From the NCBI GenBank assembly GCA_037974335.1, contig CM075729.1, forward strand, positions 131,235,820 through 131,299,819: DNA of 64,000 nt, given 5' to 3'. The translations under genes and the position numbers were made by a program. Shown here piece by piece: positions 42,814-54,326 of the stretch; the stretch's first letter is position 1, and each line of letters opens with the position of its first letter. Source of the stretch: Prionace glauca (Eukaryota > Chordata > Chondrichthyes > Carcharhiniformes > Carcharhinidae). A model generated the notes under the pieces. The model was not told the origin of the DNA. It saw nothing but the letters and a program-made list of their open reading frames with translations, and made no database searches.

Positions 42814-42888
42814 GCTTGTGAGAATATTATCAAATAAATCGGTTGGACTAAAACCTGGTGTTGTCAGACTTTTTACTGTCTTTATAAG

Positions 42889-43637
42889 AACATAAGAACA
42901 TAAGAAATAGGAGCAGGAGTAGGCCATCTAGCCCTTCGAGCCTGCCCCGCCATTCAATAAGATCATGGCTGATCTGTCGTGGCTCAGTTCCACATTCCCG
43001 CCCTCTCCCCATAACCCTTAATCCCCTCTCTTATCAAAAACCCATCAACCCGCTTCTTGAAAATATTTAGCGAGGCAGCCTCCACCACTTCAACGGGCAG
43101 AGAATTCCAGAGATTCACCACCCTTTGAGTGAAGAAGTTCCTCCTCAACTCTGTTCTAAACCGCCGCCCCTTTATCTTGAGGCTGTGCCCCCTAGTCCTA
43201 CTGTCTTTTTTGAGCGGGAAGAGTCTCTTCACCTCTATCCTATCCATCCCATTCATCATCTTATACGTCTCAATGAGATCTCCCCTCATTCTTCTAAACT
43301 CTAACGAGTACAAGCCTAGTTTATTCAGCATCTCCTCATAGCTCAATCCCCTCAACTCTGGTATCAGCCTAGTAAACCTCCTCTGCACTCCCTCCAGGGC
43401 CAAAATATCCTTGCGCAGGTGCGGCGCCCAAAACTGCACACAGTACTCCAGCTGCGGCCTCACCAATGCCCTATACAGCTGCAGCAAGACCTCCCTACTT
43501 TTATATTCAATCCCCCTCGCTATGAAGGCCAGCATCCCATTCGCCTTCCTGACCACCTGCTGCACCTGCAAGCTGGGTTTTTGCGATTCATGCACAAGGA
43601 CCCCGAGGTCCCTCTGCACCGTCGCCTGCTGCAGTTT
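42889..43637 (-). mobile_element. CR1-A 3' half
   Basis: Terminus AACATAAGAACATAAGAAAT directly after the Penelope-like target repeat. An open minus frame of about 211 codons from QRDLGVLVHESQKPS to the FFTQRVVNLWNSLP end. Truncated at GCAGTTTT. Confidence 0.92.
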
Positions 43638-43771
43638 TAAGACAGAGATAGATAGGTTCTTGATTAATAAGGGGATCAGGGGTTATGGGTAAAAGGCAGG
43701 AGAATGGGGATGAGAAAAATATCAGCTATGATTGAATGCCGAGCAGACTCGATAGGCCTATGTCTTATGAT

Positions 43772-44260
43772 TCTGCACATTCTCCCTGTGTCTGCGTGGG
43801 TTTCCTCTGGGTGCTCCGGTTTCCTCCCACAGTCTGAAAGATGTGCAGGTTAGGGTGCATCAGCCACGCTAAATTCTCCCTCAGCGTAACCCGAACAGGT
43901 GCCGGAGTGTGGGCGACTAGGGGATTTTCACAGTAACTTCATTGCAGCATTATAGGGGGGGCGGTTTAGAACAGAGTTGAGGAGGAACTTCTTCACTCAA
44001 AGGGTGGTGAATCTCTGGAATTCTCTGCCCGTTGAAGTGGTGGAGGCTGCCTCGCTAAATATTTTTAAGAAACGGGTTGATGGGTTTTTGATAAGAGAGG
44101 GGATTAAGGGTTATGGGGAGAGGGCGGGAAGGTGGAGCTGAGTCACGACAGATCAGCCATGATCTTATTGAATGGCGGGGCAGGCTCGAGGGGCCAGATG
44201 GCCTACTCCTGCTCCTATTTCTTATGTTCTTATGTTCTTATTAATGTAAGCTAATAAATT
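43772..44260 (+). mobile_element. SINE-A' split by CR1-A
   Basis: 43772-43953 is the core and A' tail (GATTTTCACAGTAACTTCAT, GCAGCATTA). It resumes at 44239 (TTAATGTAAGCTAATAAATT). A plus-strand CR1-A 3' end occupies 43954-44238. Confidence 0.83.
43954..44238 (+). mobile_element. CR1-A 3' end, inserted
   Basis: Begins GGGGGGGCGGTTTAGAACAG, runs through the FFTQRVVNLWNSLP coding end and finishes with CTTATGTTCTTATGTTCTTA, the 8-base tail repeat of this LINE. Confidence 0.9.
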
Positions 44261-44704
44261 TTAGCTTTTTGACTCCCTGATGTAAATGTCTTTTCCCAAA
44301 AATCAAGTACCTGGATTGTCACTGTTCTGATGCCAGCTTTTTCTCCCTTTTTTAAATTCCAGGTATATTTAATTAATGGAACTGAACTTCAGAGCTGTGT
44401 TTGGATTTGAACTGATATCCACTGGAGCACTAATCCACACCTCTGAACCACTTGTCCCAGTGATCTAACTGCTGTGTACTGAGCTGAACGGGGGTCACAG
44501 AAGAAAACTTGGAAGAAGACATGAAATTTCCGCACTGATTCAGTGTTTTTTCCAAGGCTGCACAGTGGTTTTTTTAATGTCAAGGGTACAGGAAGCTGCA
44601 GAGTGACAAATCTAAAGGAATAACAGTGCCCGGGACCCCAGGGGCACATTGACTGTAATGCATGAAATATAATTTAATGTAAATCTCCCTCACCCTCAGA
44701 CAAA
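44261..44704. other. unassigned
   Basis: No gene recognised. A reversed tRNA-like head (GGATTTGAACTGATATCCAC) lies near 44400. Confidence 0.35.
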
Positions 44705-45488
44705 ATCGTGGGCAGCACAGTGATTAGCCCTGCTGCCTCACCAGGGACCCGGGTTCAATTCCAGCCTCAAGTCACTGTGTGTGAGGAGTCTGCATATTCT
44801 CCCCGTGTCTGCGTGGGTTTTCTCAGACGCTCCAGTTTCCTCCCACAGTTTAAAGATGCGCAGGTTAGGTGGATTGGCCATGCTAAGTTGCCCCTTAGTG
44901 TCCAAAGATGTGCAGGTTAGATGGATTGGCCATGTTAAATTGCCCTTTAGTGTCCAGAGATGTTCAGGTTAAATGGATTGGCCATGCTAAATTGTCCCTT
45001 AGTGTCCAAAGATGTGCAGGTTAAGTGAATTGGTCATGCTAAATTGCTCCTTAGTGTCCAAAGATGTGCAGGTTAGGTGGATTGGCCATGCCAAGTTGCC
45101 CCATAGTGTACAAAGGTGTGCAGGTTAGGTGGATTGGTCATGATAAGTTGTCCCTTAGTGTCCAAAGGTGTTCAGGTTGGATGTATTGGCCAAGTTAAGT
45201 TGTCCCTTAGTGTCCAAAGATGTGCAGGTTAATTGGATTGGCCATGCTAAATTGCCGCTTATTGTCCAAAGATCTGTAGGTCAGGGGGTTGGTCATACTA
45301 AATTCTCCCTACGTGTCCAAAGATGTGCAGGTTAGGTGGATTGCCCATGTTAATTGCCCCTTAGTGTCAGGGGGATTAGTAGGGTAAATATGTGGGACTA
45401 CGAGGATAGGGCCTGGGTGGGGTTGTTGTTGCTGCAGACTCGATGGGCTGAATGGCCTCTTTCTGCACTGTAGGGATACTATGATTCT
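44705..45488 (+). mobile_element. SINE-A with array (about 10 units)
   Basis: Head GGGCAGCACAGTGATTAGCC, B box GGGTTCAATTCC, core, array 44850-45355 with rather divergent units, and tail CTCTTTCTGCACTGTAGGGA. Confidence 0.88.
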
Positions 45489-45765
45489 AAACCCACTTTC
45501 AAACCAAGCAATCTGACCAAGATTTCGAACATGTGTTAATACCTCCTCCGGTTGCATGTAAACCTTTCTTTGTTCACTTTCTCGTGAAGTGTATGTTACA
45601 CGGGCTATATAAATACCTTGTTGTTTTTGTCTTGGCCTGTCACTATATTGTTAATGTGTAATAAATTTAGATTGTACTTTCAGTATTTGGAAGGCAAGAC
45701 CACGTTTGTCAGACTTATGATTTTATTTAAGCTTAAGTGAGCCCTCAAAGTGCACAGAATTCGGA
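45489..45765. other. unassigned
   Basis: AT-rich, apparently unique sequence. Confidence 0.3.
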
Positions 45766-46330
45766 GATGTTTGATTTGATTTGGTTCGATTTATTTTTGT
45801 CACATGTATTAGTTTGCAGTGAAAAGTATTGCTTCTTACACGCTATGCAGACAAAACATACTGTATGTAGAGAAGGAAAGGACAGAGAGCAGATGTAGTG
45901 TTACAGTCACAGCGAGGGTGTAGAGAAAGATCAACTTAATGCGAGGTAGGTCCATTCAAAAGTCTGACAGCAGCAGGGAAGAAGCTGTTCTTGAGCTGGT
46001 TGGTACATGACCTCCTGACAGAAGAAGATGGAAAAAGGAATGTCCGGGGTGCATGGGGTCCTTAATTACGCTGGCTGCTTTGCCGAGGCAGCGGGAAGTG
46101 TAGACAGATGGATGGGAGGCTGGTTTATGTGATGGATTGGGCTACATTCACGACCTTTTGTAGTTCCTTGCAGTCTTGGGCAGAGCAAGAGCCCAGACCA
46201 AGCTGTGATACAACCAGAAAGAATGCTTTCTATGGGGCATCTGTAAAAGTTGGTGAGGGTCGTAGCTGACATACCAAATTTCCTTAGTCTTCTGAGAAAG
46301 TAGAGGCGTTGGTGGACTTTCTTAACTATA
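45766..46330 (-). mobile_element. L2-like LINE 3' end
   Basis: Terminus GTTTGATTTGATTTGGTTCG, UTR, coding end (CAGCAGCAGGGAAGAAGCTG) and the upstream region to GTTGGTGGACTTTCTTAACT. Same extent as the 15092 copy. Confidence 0.8.
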
Positions 46331-47150
46331 GTTATAGAATAACAATTGTCTCAGTGATCAGTAGCTCCATTTGTGAATGAGAACATCACATATTCAGCTT
46401 TGAAATCAGGGGGATGAGGTTGATCTGGACACATAGAGCACTATACTAGATAGCTTGAAAATTCATACCCCTGTTTAAAAGCAGTGGCCTCTTAAGCGAT
46501 CATAACAAATCAAAGATCTTAGATTTGAATCCCGAAATTACACAGTTGTATTCAGTGGAAAGTCAGCTTGCAATGCTCAGGTATTAGGGGCTAAAAAGAC
46601 AGAGGGTGTTGAAGTATCTCAATGACTCTAAGTTAAGATATATCTATGAGTCTACTGGCTCAATCCTTCAATTCTGGGGAGAAAAAGATTGATCCTAATG
46701 GCACGTATCCATCCATCAGATTCGATTACAAGCGGAACAGCTTGATATGGAAAAAAATAGGGAAGTGAATAAACTGGAGAACGGGTAAGACAGAAATAAA
46801 GAAAACTTGAATTGAAAGAAGAGGAAAAAGGAAGCGAGAAGTGCAGAAACTTGAAGCAAGCTCATTTGAACTCAACAGAGTTAAGATTAATTCACATGAA
46901 CAGGACTGGGACTAAAACTTGAGTGATTTAACTCCTGATTTTCATTTGATGAGGGATTCCTTTTGACACGACTTTTCGCAACAACACAGAGATTCTTACG
47001 AAATCCCTGAACACAGTATCTACAATTTTTGTGGGCGTGGGAATGGGAATAAGGCCAGAACAGTGTTCACATGTACACATTTGGCCAAGGCAGCTGTTGA
47101 TGTCAAACTGCATCTCCAGGCACGTTTCCCCTTAATTAGGATTTGAGAAT
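46331..47150. other. unassigned, AT-rich
   Basis: No repeat or exon recognised on either strand. Confidence 0.35.
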
Positions 47151-47955
47151 AGGATTAGTGGTGTTTTCCTACAATTGTACAGGGTGTTGGTGAGGCCACA
47201 AAAGGAGTATTGGGTGCAGTTTTGGTGCCCTTATCTGAGGAAGGATGTCCTTGCTATAGAGAGAGTGCAGTGAAGGTTTGCCAGGCTGATTCCTGGGATG
47301 GCAGGTCTGTCAAATGAGGAGAAACTAAGTTGGTTAGAACTATGTTCACTGGAGTTTGTAAGAGTGAGAGGGGATCTCATAGAAACTTATAAAATTCTAA
47401 TAGGAGTAGGGCAGTATGGTGGCACAGTGGTTAGCACCGTTGCCTCACAGTGCCAGGGACATGGGTTCAATTCCTGGTGGCACAGTTGTTAGCACTGCTG
47501 CCCCGCAACGCCAGGGACCCGGGTTCGATTCCCGCCTTGAGTCACAGTCTATGCGGAGTCTACACATTCTCCCCGTGTCTGCATGGGTTTCCTCCAGTTT
47601 TATTTTATTTATTTATTAGTCACAAGTAAGGCTTACATTAACGCTGCAATGAAGTTACCATGAAATGTCCTCCCACAGTCCAAGGTGTGCGAGTTAGGTG
47701 GATTGCCCCTTAGTGTCAGGGGGAGTAGCTAGGGTAAATGTATGGCGTTATGGGATAGCACCCGGGTGGAATTGTGGTCAGTGCAGACTCAATGGGCTGA
47801 ATGGCCTCCTTCTGCACTGAAGGTTTCTATGTTTCTACACAGGGTAGATTCAGAAAGAATATTCCTAATGGTGGGGAGTCCAGACTAAGGGTCACAGTTT
47901 GAGGGTAACCTTTTAGGACTTTTAGGACTGAAGTGAGGAGAAATTTCTTCACCCC
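47151..47955 (+). mobile_element. CR1-like LINE split by SINE-A
   Basis: 47151-47411 reads TGAGGCCACAAAAGGAGTAT, GAGGTTTGCC-like sequence and LIETYKIL. The element resumes at 47839 (CAGGGTAGATTCAGAAAGAA) and leads straight into the 60-base minisatellite. Confidence 0.75.
47412..47838 (+). mobile_element. SINE-A with two heads and an internal insertion
   Basis: Two tRNA-like heads stand in tandem (B boxes at 47463 and 47521). The core is interrupted at 47598-47670 by a reversed SINE-A' tail (TTTATTTATTAGTCACAAGT). A single 52-base segment and a CR1-like tail follow (CTCCTTCTGCACTGAAGG). Confidence 0.8.
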
Positions 47956-49730
47956 TACCCCAGTGTGGGACATGGAATTGTTAGCAGAGGGGAATCTGTG
48001 AGTGTGGGGATCCCTACCCCAGAATGAGACACAGCATTGTTAGCAGAGGGGAATCTGTGAGTGTGGGGGATCCCTACCCCAGAGTGGGACACAGCACTAT
48101 TAGCAGAGGGGAATCCGTGAGTGTGGGGGATCCCTACCCAGTGTGGGACACTGCATTGTTAGCAGAGGGGAATCTGTGAGTGTGGGGGGTCCCTACCTCA
48201 GTATGGGACACAGTACTGTTAGCAGAGGGGAATCTGTGAGTGTAGGGAACCCTATCCCAGTGTGGGACACAGCACTGTTAGCAGAGGGGAATCTGTGAGT
48301 GTGGGGGATCCCTATCCCAGTGTGGGACACAGCTCTGTTAGCAGAGGGGAATCTGTGTGTGGGGGATCCCTACCCAGTGTGGGACACTGCATTGTTAGCA
48401 GAGGGGAATCTGTGAGTGTGGGGGATCCCTACCCCAGAATGGGACACAGCTCTGTTAGCAGAGGGGAATCTGTGAGTGTGGGGGATCACTACCCCAGTGT
48501 GGGACACAGCATTGTTAGCAGAGGGGAATCTGTGAGTGTGGGGATCCCTACCCCAGAATGGGACACAGCACTGTTAGCAGAGGGGAATCTGTGAGTGTGG
48601 GGGATCACTACCCCAGTGTGGGACACAGCATTGTTAGCAGAGGGGAATCTGTGAGTGTGGGGATCCCTACCCCAGTGTGGGACACAGCACTGTTAGCAGA
48701 GGGGAATCTGTGAGTGTGGGGATCCCTACCCCAGTGTGGGACACAGCACTGTTAGCAGAGGGGAATCTGTGAGTGTGGGGGATCCCTACCCAATGTGGGA
48801 CACTGCATTGTTAGCAGAGGGGAATCTGTGAGTGTGGGGGGTCCCTATCCCAGTGTGGGACATGGAATTGTTAGCAGAGGGGAATCTGTGAGTGTGGGGG
48901 ATCCCTACCCCAGTGTGGGACACAGCACTGTTAGCAGAGGGGAATCTGTGAGTGTGGGGGATCCCTACCCCAGTGTGGGTCAGAGCGCTGTTAGCAGAGG
49001 GGAATCTGTGAGTGTGGGGGATCCCTACCCCAGAATGGGATACAGCATTGTTATCAGAGGGGAATCTGTGAGTGGGGGGGATCCCTACCCCAGTGTGGGT
49101 CAGAGCGCTGTTAGCAGAGGGGAATCTGTGAGTGTGGGGGATCCCTACCCCAGAATGAGACACAGCACTGTTAGCAGAGGGGAATCTGTGAGTGTGGGGG
49201 ATCCCTACCTCAGTGTGGGTCAGAGCGCTGTTAGCAGAGGGGAATCTGTGAGTGTGAGGAATCCCTACCCCAGTGTGGGACATTGCATTGTTAGCAGAGG
49301 GGAATCTGTGAGTGTGGGGGATCCCTACCTCAGTGTGGGTCAGAGCTCTGTTAGCAGAGGGGAATCTGTGAGTGTGAGGGATCCCTACCCCAGTGTGGGA
49401 TACTGCATTGTTAGCAGAGGGGAATCTGTGAGTGTGAGGGATCCCTACCCCAGTGTGGGACACAGCACTGTTAGCAGAGGGGAATCTGTGAGTGTGGGGG
49501 ATCCCTACCCCAGTGTGGGACATTGCATTGTTAGCAGAGGGGAATCTGTGAGTGTGGGGGATCCCTAACCCAGTGTGGGACACAGCTCTGTTAGCAGAGG
49601 GGAATCTGTGAGTGTGGGGGATCCCTAACCCAGTGTGGGACACTGCACTGTTAGCAGAGGGGAATCTGTGAGTGTGGGGGATCCCTAACCCAGTGTGGGA
49701 CACAGCACTGTTAGCAGAGGGGAATCTGTT
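47956..49730. repeat. 60-base minisatellite (about 30 units)
   Basis: Almost exact 60-base period. The unit contains CCCTACCCCAGTGTGGGACA, CAGCACTGTTAGCAGAGGGG and AATCTGTGAGTGTGGGGGAT. Because 60 is a multiple of three, open frames of 305 codons (minus) and 257 codons (plus) run through it. They encode only the repeat. Confidence 0.96.
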
Positions 49731-50244
49731 ACAGAATTTAAACTGGTCCTTTCAAAGGATTGGTAAGAATTGATCTTAAGGGTTCAGAAATGCCTGGAAA
49801 GAGTGAAGTTGCACTGATTAGACATGGATTTCTTCTGCGATGATGGTGAAGAAAGTGGTTCCTGTGTAACTTTAATCAAGACTCACTGCAATAATGTTGG
49901 GAATCAAATTGTAGTTAACTTTGTAGCAGCATCTAAGCTGCCTTCACGATGACTGTGGTGCAGTTCCTGGGATGATACACTCTAACTCGCTGAGTATAAA
50001 ACATGTAAGCAGAATAAGGAGTTCCATTTGGACAATGATAGCAGTAAAGCACTAGCTGTGGCGACCTTTATTATGATTTGACACAGTTGGCGTCTGCAGA
50101 TCTCGTAACAAGCTGACAACGTACAATCTCCAACATTAATTCAGCAATTAGGATCCTCCCGCCCCCCCCCCCACCCCACTCTCCACCCTTCCCCACCCCC
50201 CACACCCCCAGGATACAGAATTCGATAATTAGACCATTTCATCT
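49731..50244. other. unassigned
   Basis: Apparently unique. A C-run lies near 50160. Confidence 0.3.
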
Positions 50245-50835
50245 TCACAGAAACTATAGAATCCCTACGGTGCAGAAGGAGGCCATTCAGCCCAAGGAGC
50301 CTGCAGCAACAATAATCCCACCCAAGGCCTATCCCCGTAACCCCACATACTTCCCCTGCTAATCCCCCTGACACCTAGAGACTAGCATGGCTAATCTATC
50401 TAACCCACCCATCTTTGGACCCTAAGGGGCAATTTAGCATGGCCAATCCACTATCCTGCACATCTTTGGACACTAAGGGGCAATTTAGCATGACCAATCC
50501 ACCTATCCTGCACATCTTTGGACACTAAGAGGCAATTTAGCATGGCCAATCCACCTAACCCACACATCTTTGGACACTGAGGGGAAATTTAGCATGGCCA
50601 ATCCACCTAACCTGCACATCTTTGGACACTAATGGGTAATTTAGCATGGCCAATCCACCTAACCTGCACATCTATGGACACTAAGGGGTAATTTAGCATG
50701 GCCAACCCACATAACCCGCACATCTTTAGACACATTGGGGCAATTTGGCATGGCCAATCCATCTAACCTACACATCTATGGACACTAAGAGGCAATTTAA
50801 CATGGCCAATCCACATAGCTTGCACATATCGACAT
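50245..50835 (-). mobile_element. SINE-A with array (about 9 units), head lost
   Basis: Tail 50245-50375 (TACGGTGCAGAAGGAGGCCA) and array to 50835, ending at GCTTGCACATATCGAC with no core or head. Confidence 0.85.
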
Positions 50836-51604
50836 GTTCAAGTCTTGTTCTGGGCTATCATTTCCTGTCATCTCCCAGGGTGAATGTTTCCTTTTGATGA
50901 CAAATAGCCTCAAACACGTCGTACAAAGAAAGTGGTGGCCATTCAGCCCTTTTCCAAGTGTTGATGGGACAATTAAACATCACCAACCCCCACAGACCGC
51001 ATTAATCTTGGCGGCTTAAGTTGTTCTTCAACAACTTAAAGGGAGCCACTCTTAATAAAATGTGGCCTGGATGGAGCGCCCAGTCCCTGAACATCTGCCA
51101 GGGCTGCCCTTGTCTCATTTCAATGGGGGAAGACAGCCAGGGCAGTTTATCACAGAGGGTGGCACAGTGCCACAGTGGTTACCCTCCTTCTGCACTGTGG
51201 GCATTCTGCTATTCTATCCTCTGCTTCTGTGAGAAAAATAATTCAAGAATCGAATGATAATCCGGGTACAATTTGGGACCCTGACGATGTAATAACAGAC
51301 CGACCCAGGTGTAGCTGAAGGTACTTCCATTTAACTGGAGAATGTGAGACTCTGAGACAACTAATCTGGGAAGTTGACGTGCTGAGCGGAAAGCTGCCTG
51401 GCACATTGAAAAGGGGTTGTGAAATTGTGCGCAAATTGCTTACAAAAGCTGGCAGAAGGTGAGCCAAAGTGTCTGAATTTGACAATCAGTGCACGCAGTG
51501 TTATCCATTTCGCAGATTGCTGTGAGCCAGGCTAATTAAAGCTATAAATTCCATTGTTCTAAAAAGTCAAGGGAAAGACGTCATGGAGGGGAATGTGGGT
51601 GAGA
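50836..51604. other. mostly unassigned, with a miniature SINE-A
   Basis: 51157-51215 joins a SINE-A head (GGTGGCACAGTGCCACAGTG) directly to its tail (CTCCTTCTGCACTGTGGGCA), with core and 52-base segment missing. The remainder shows nothing recognised. Confidence 0.4.
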
Positions 51605-51990
51605 GGGGGAGATTTATTCATTCGTGGGAAATGAGCGTCGCTGGCTGACCAGCATTTATTGCCCGTCCCTCGTTGCCCTTGAAAGTTCTTAAACAACTGA
51701 GTGTCTCGCTAGGCCGTTCCGAGGGCAACTGAGAGTCAACCACATTGCTGCGACTCTGGGATTACATGTAGGCCAGACTGGGTAAGGATGGCAGATTTCC
51801 TTCCCTTTAATGAACCAGATGAGTTTTTCTGACATTGGTTTCATGGTCTTCAGAAGATTCCTAGTTCCAGATTTTTAAAAAATTATTGAATTCAAATTCC
51901 ACCAGTTGCTGAGGCGGGATTTGAACCCGGGTCCCCAGGACGGGAGCTGAGTTCCTGGATGAATATTCTCACCATAATACCACTTCCCTT
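51605..51990 (-). mobile_element. SINE-B, full length
   Basis: From TTTATTCATTCGTGGGAAAT through GGATTACATGTAGGCCAGAC to the head with GCGGGATTTGAACCCGGGTC. It lies downstream of TRIM gene 2, and its AATAAA on the minus strand at 51612-51617 could serve as a poly(A) signal (inference). Bases 51991-52285 are unassigned, probably 3' UTR of TRIM gene 2. Confidence 0.83.
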
Positions 51991-52285
51991 TGGGTTAGAC
52001 GGGGACAACATGAGGGAAGCCACGGGCAGAGGGTGAAACTGGGCAAGGGTTGGCAAGGCAGCACAAGAACGGTTGCAATCGCCATCTGTTTTACCCCATT
52101 TCCCCACCCCCTGACACAGGTTCTGTGGGATACTGGCTAGGTGCGACAATGGTTTAAGAGACATCTCCCCTGATTTACCCTTCTCCACCCATCTCCCGCC
52201 TCGCCAATCCTGGCCCGCACTCAACAGGCCGAGAGGGTGGAAGGGAGAGGGTCGAGGGAAGAGGGACGATTGGGAATGAGCTCCG

Positions 52286-52833
52286 TTAATGAAAGGTAGA
52301 CTGGCAGATTTTCAGTGGCTCCGAGTTCTCCCCGTGCCCACTCAGGCAGGGGCTGAAGAAGGGGTACAGTTTCTCGGTGAACAGGTCGGTGAAGGTGTGC
52401 AGGTGGGACATGTTGTCCGCATTGTAGAAGGACACTTGGCCTCCCTCGTAGTCCAGGTACACCCCGATCCTCCTGGGACGGGTGCTCAGCCTGAGCCGGG
52501 TGCGGGGCAGGGAGCCGGCCTTGTAGTCGTTGCCGTTCCTGAGCCACACGATCCAGTAGCCAGCCTGTGGGATGGCCGTGATGTCCCCCTTCCTGTTGAT
52601 GGACTCCTTCACCACGCCCACATCCCACTCGGTGCTCTCGCCCACCACCACCTCCCAGTAATGCCTCCCCATGGTGAAGCCCGGGGAGCCCAACACGCAG
52701 AGAGAGGGATTGAACCTCTCCGGGGTGTCGGGCAGCTGCTGCTGCTTGTTTGCGTATCTGACGCTGGTCAAGTCTTCCGATATGAGGAGCCAGGAGTGAG
52801 CCGTCTTCGGGTTCAAGGTCACTGATGCCGGAA
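52286..52833 (-). CDS. TRIM gene 2, last exon (PRY-SPRY, stop)
   Basis: Minus-strand exon of 548 coding bases. Acceptor CTGGATCAG precedes 52833 in phase 1, matching gene 1. A second in-frame AG lies 12 bases downstream (CGGCATCAG), so a four-residue alternative is possible. It encodes a complete B30.2 domain: [89 protein letters not shown] and [11 protein letters not shown]. Most positions match gene 1, with differences gathered in variable loops, as expected of paralogues with different targets. The gene's RING exon is outside the window. Confidence 0.95.
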
Positions 52834-53100
52834 CTGATCCAGAGAGAGGGAGAGAGGTAACAAGTAATCACAAAGTAAGTCATAAAATCATAAAATCCCT
52901 ACAGTATTGAAAGAGGTCATTCAGCCCATCGCATCTGTACCGAGAAACAATCCCACACTATTCCCTTAACCTCACACATTTACCCTGCTAATGCCCTAAC
53001 ACTAAAGGACAATTTAGCATGGCCAATCCACCTAACCTGCACATCTTTGGACACTAAGTGACAATTTAGCATGGCCAATCCACCTAACCTGCACATCTGC

Positions 53101-54326
53101 AGATGCAGATGTATGGGATTGGGGGTGATCTAGGTAATTGGATCAGGAATTGGCTAGCAGATAGGAGACAGAGGGTGGTGGTTGATGGTAAATATTCGTC
53201 ATGGAGTTCGGTTACGAGTGGTGTGCCTCAGGGATCTGTTTTGGGGCCACTGCTGTTTGTAATTTTTATTAATGATCTGGATGAGGGTATAGTTGGGTGG
53301 ATTAGTAAGTTTGCTGATGACACCAAAGTCGAGGTGTGGTAGATTGTGAGGAAGGGTGTCATAGTTTGCAGGGTGACTTAGAAAGGTTGCAGAGCTGGGC
53401 TGCGAGGTGGCGGATGGAGTTTAATGTGGAGAAGTGTGAGGTAATTCATTTCGGTAGAAATAATAGATGTGTTGAGTATAGGGCTAACGGGAGGACTTTG
53501 AATAGTGTGGAGGAGCAGAGGGATCTAGGTGTATGTGTACATAGATCCCTGAAAGTTGGGAATCAAGTAGATAAGGTTGTTAAGAAGGTATATGGTGTCT
53601 TGGCATTTATTGGTAGGGGGATTGAATTTAGGAGTCGCAGCGTCATGATGCAACTGTACACAACTCTGGTGCGGCCGCACTTGGAGTACTGTGTGCAGTT
53701 CTGGTCCCCACATTACAGGAAGGATGTAGAGGCTTTGGAGAGGGTGCAGAAGAGGTTTACCAGGATGTTGCCTGGTATGGAGGGGAGATCCTATAAGGAG
53801 AGACTGAAAGATTTGGGGTTGTTTTCGTTGGAAAGAAGGCAGCTAAGAGGGGACCTTATTGAAACATATAAGATAATTAGAGGTTTAGAACATTACAGCG
53901 CAGAACAGGCCCTTCGGCCCACGATGTTGCGCCGGCCAGTTACAAAACAATAACCCACTAGCCTAAACCAATCCTTTTCGTCCATAAGGTTGGACAGGGG
54001 TTTAGACAGGGCAGATAGTGATAGCCTTTTTCCTAGGATGGAGAAAGCTAGCACGAGGGGGCACGACTTTAAATTAAGGGGGGGTAGTTATAGGACTGAT
54101 GTCAGGGGTAGATTCTTTACCCAGAGGGTGGTGAGGGACTGGAATGCCCTGCCAGCTGCAGTTGTAAATGCGCCTAGTTTGGGGGCGTTTAAGAGATCTG
54201 TGGATAGGTTTATGGATGAAAAGGGATTGGTTTAGGCTAGTGGGTCATTGTTTTGTAACTGGTCGGAACAACATCGTGGGCCGAAGGGCCTGTTCTGCGC
54301 TGTAATGATCTATGTTCTATGTTCTT
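53101..54326 (+). mobile_element. CR1-B LINE, 3' half, inserted in the array
   Basis: Plus-strand reverse transcriptase with [27 protein letters not shown] and the CR1 C-terminus (RRFTRMLPGMEG, FFTQRVVRDWNALPAAVV), ending in TCTATGTTCTATGTTCTT. The array stops at CTGCACATCT and continues at TTGGACACTAAG, so the insertion split one unit cleanly. This is the longest CR1-B copy in the window. A frame break near 53340 separates the F-A-D-D part from the rest. Confidence 0.93.
53887..53990 (-). mobile_element. tiny CR1-B 3' end inserted in CR1-B
   Basis: About 100 bases of the CR1-B terminus in opposite orientation (ACATTACAGCGCAGAACAGG to CCTTTTCGTCCATAA) interrupt the LINE. GGTTTAGA occurs on both sides (53882-53889 and about 53998-54005), the likely target duplication. 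Confidence 0.8.

Larger units (their letters stand above)
41540..42876 (-). mobile_element. Penelope-like element (GIY-YIG type) with inverted ends
   Basis: Flanked by a 12-base direct repeat TGTCTTTATAAG at 41528-41539 and 42877-42888. The minus-strand part holds the C-terminal GIY-YIG endonuclease region and 3' UTR. A plus-strand copy of the last 345 bases or so (42532-42876) lies head to head with it, so the element has near-identical inverted arms (41540-41930 and 42532-42876). The reverse transcriptase is missing. Inverted and partly tandem insertions are known for Penelope-like elements. The element is 5' truncated and looks fairly young, because the arms differ at few positions. Confidence 0.88.
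41156..43775 (+). mobile_element. CR1-like LINE 3' end, host of nested insertions
   Basis: 41156-41539 reads ACCCCCATTTGGAGTATTGT, GAGGGGGGACCTTATTGAAA and the FSQRVGN-type end. The same element resumes at 43638 (GACAGAGATAGATAGGTTCT) and ends near 43775 (CTTATGATTCT). A Penelope-like element and a CR1-A copy lie between the two parts. Confidence 0.75.

Noticed and set aside
48262-49703. Repeat proteins of 110, 257 and 305 codons on opposite strands
   Set aside because: Products of the 60-base minisatellite. No start context, splice site or domain supports them.
53103-53953. Open plus frames as host exons inside the TRIM gene 2 intron
   Set aside because: They are the reverse transcriptase of a CR1-B insertion.
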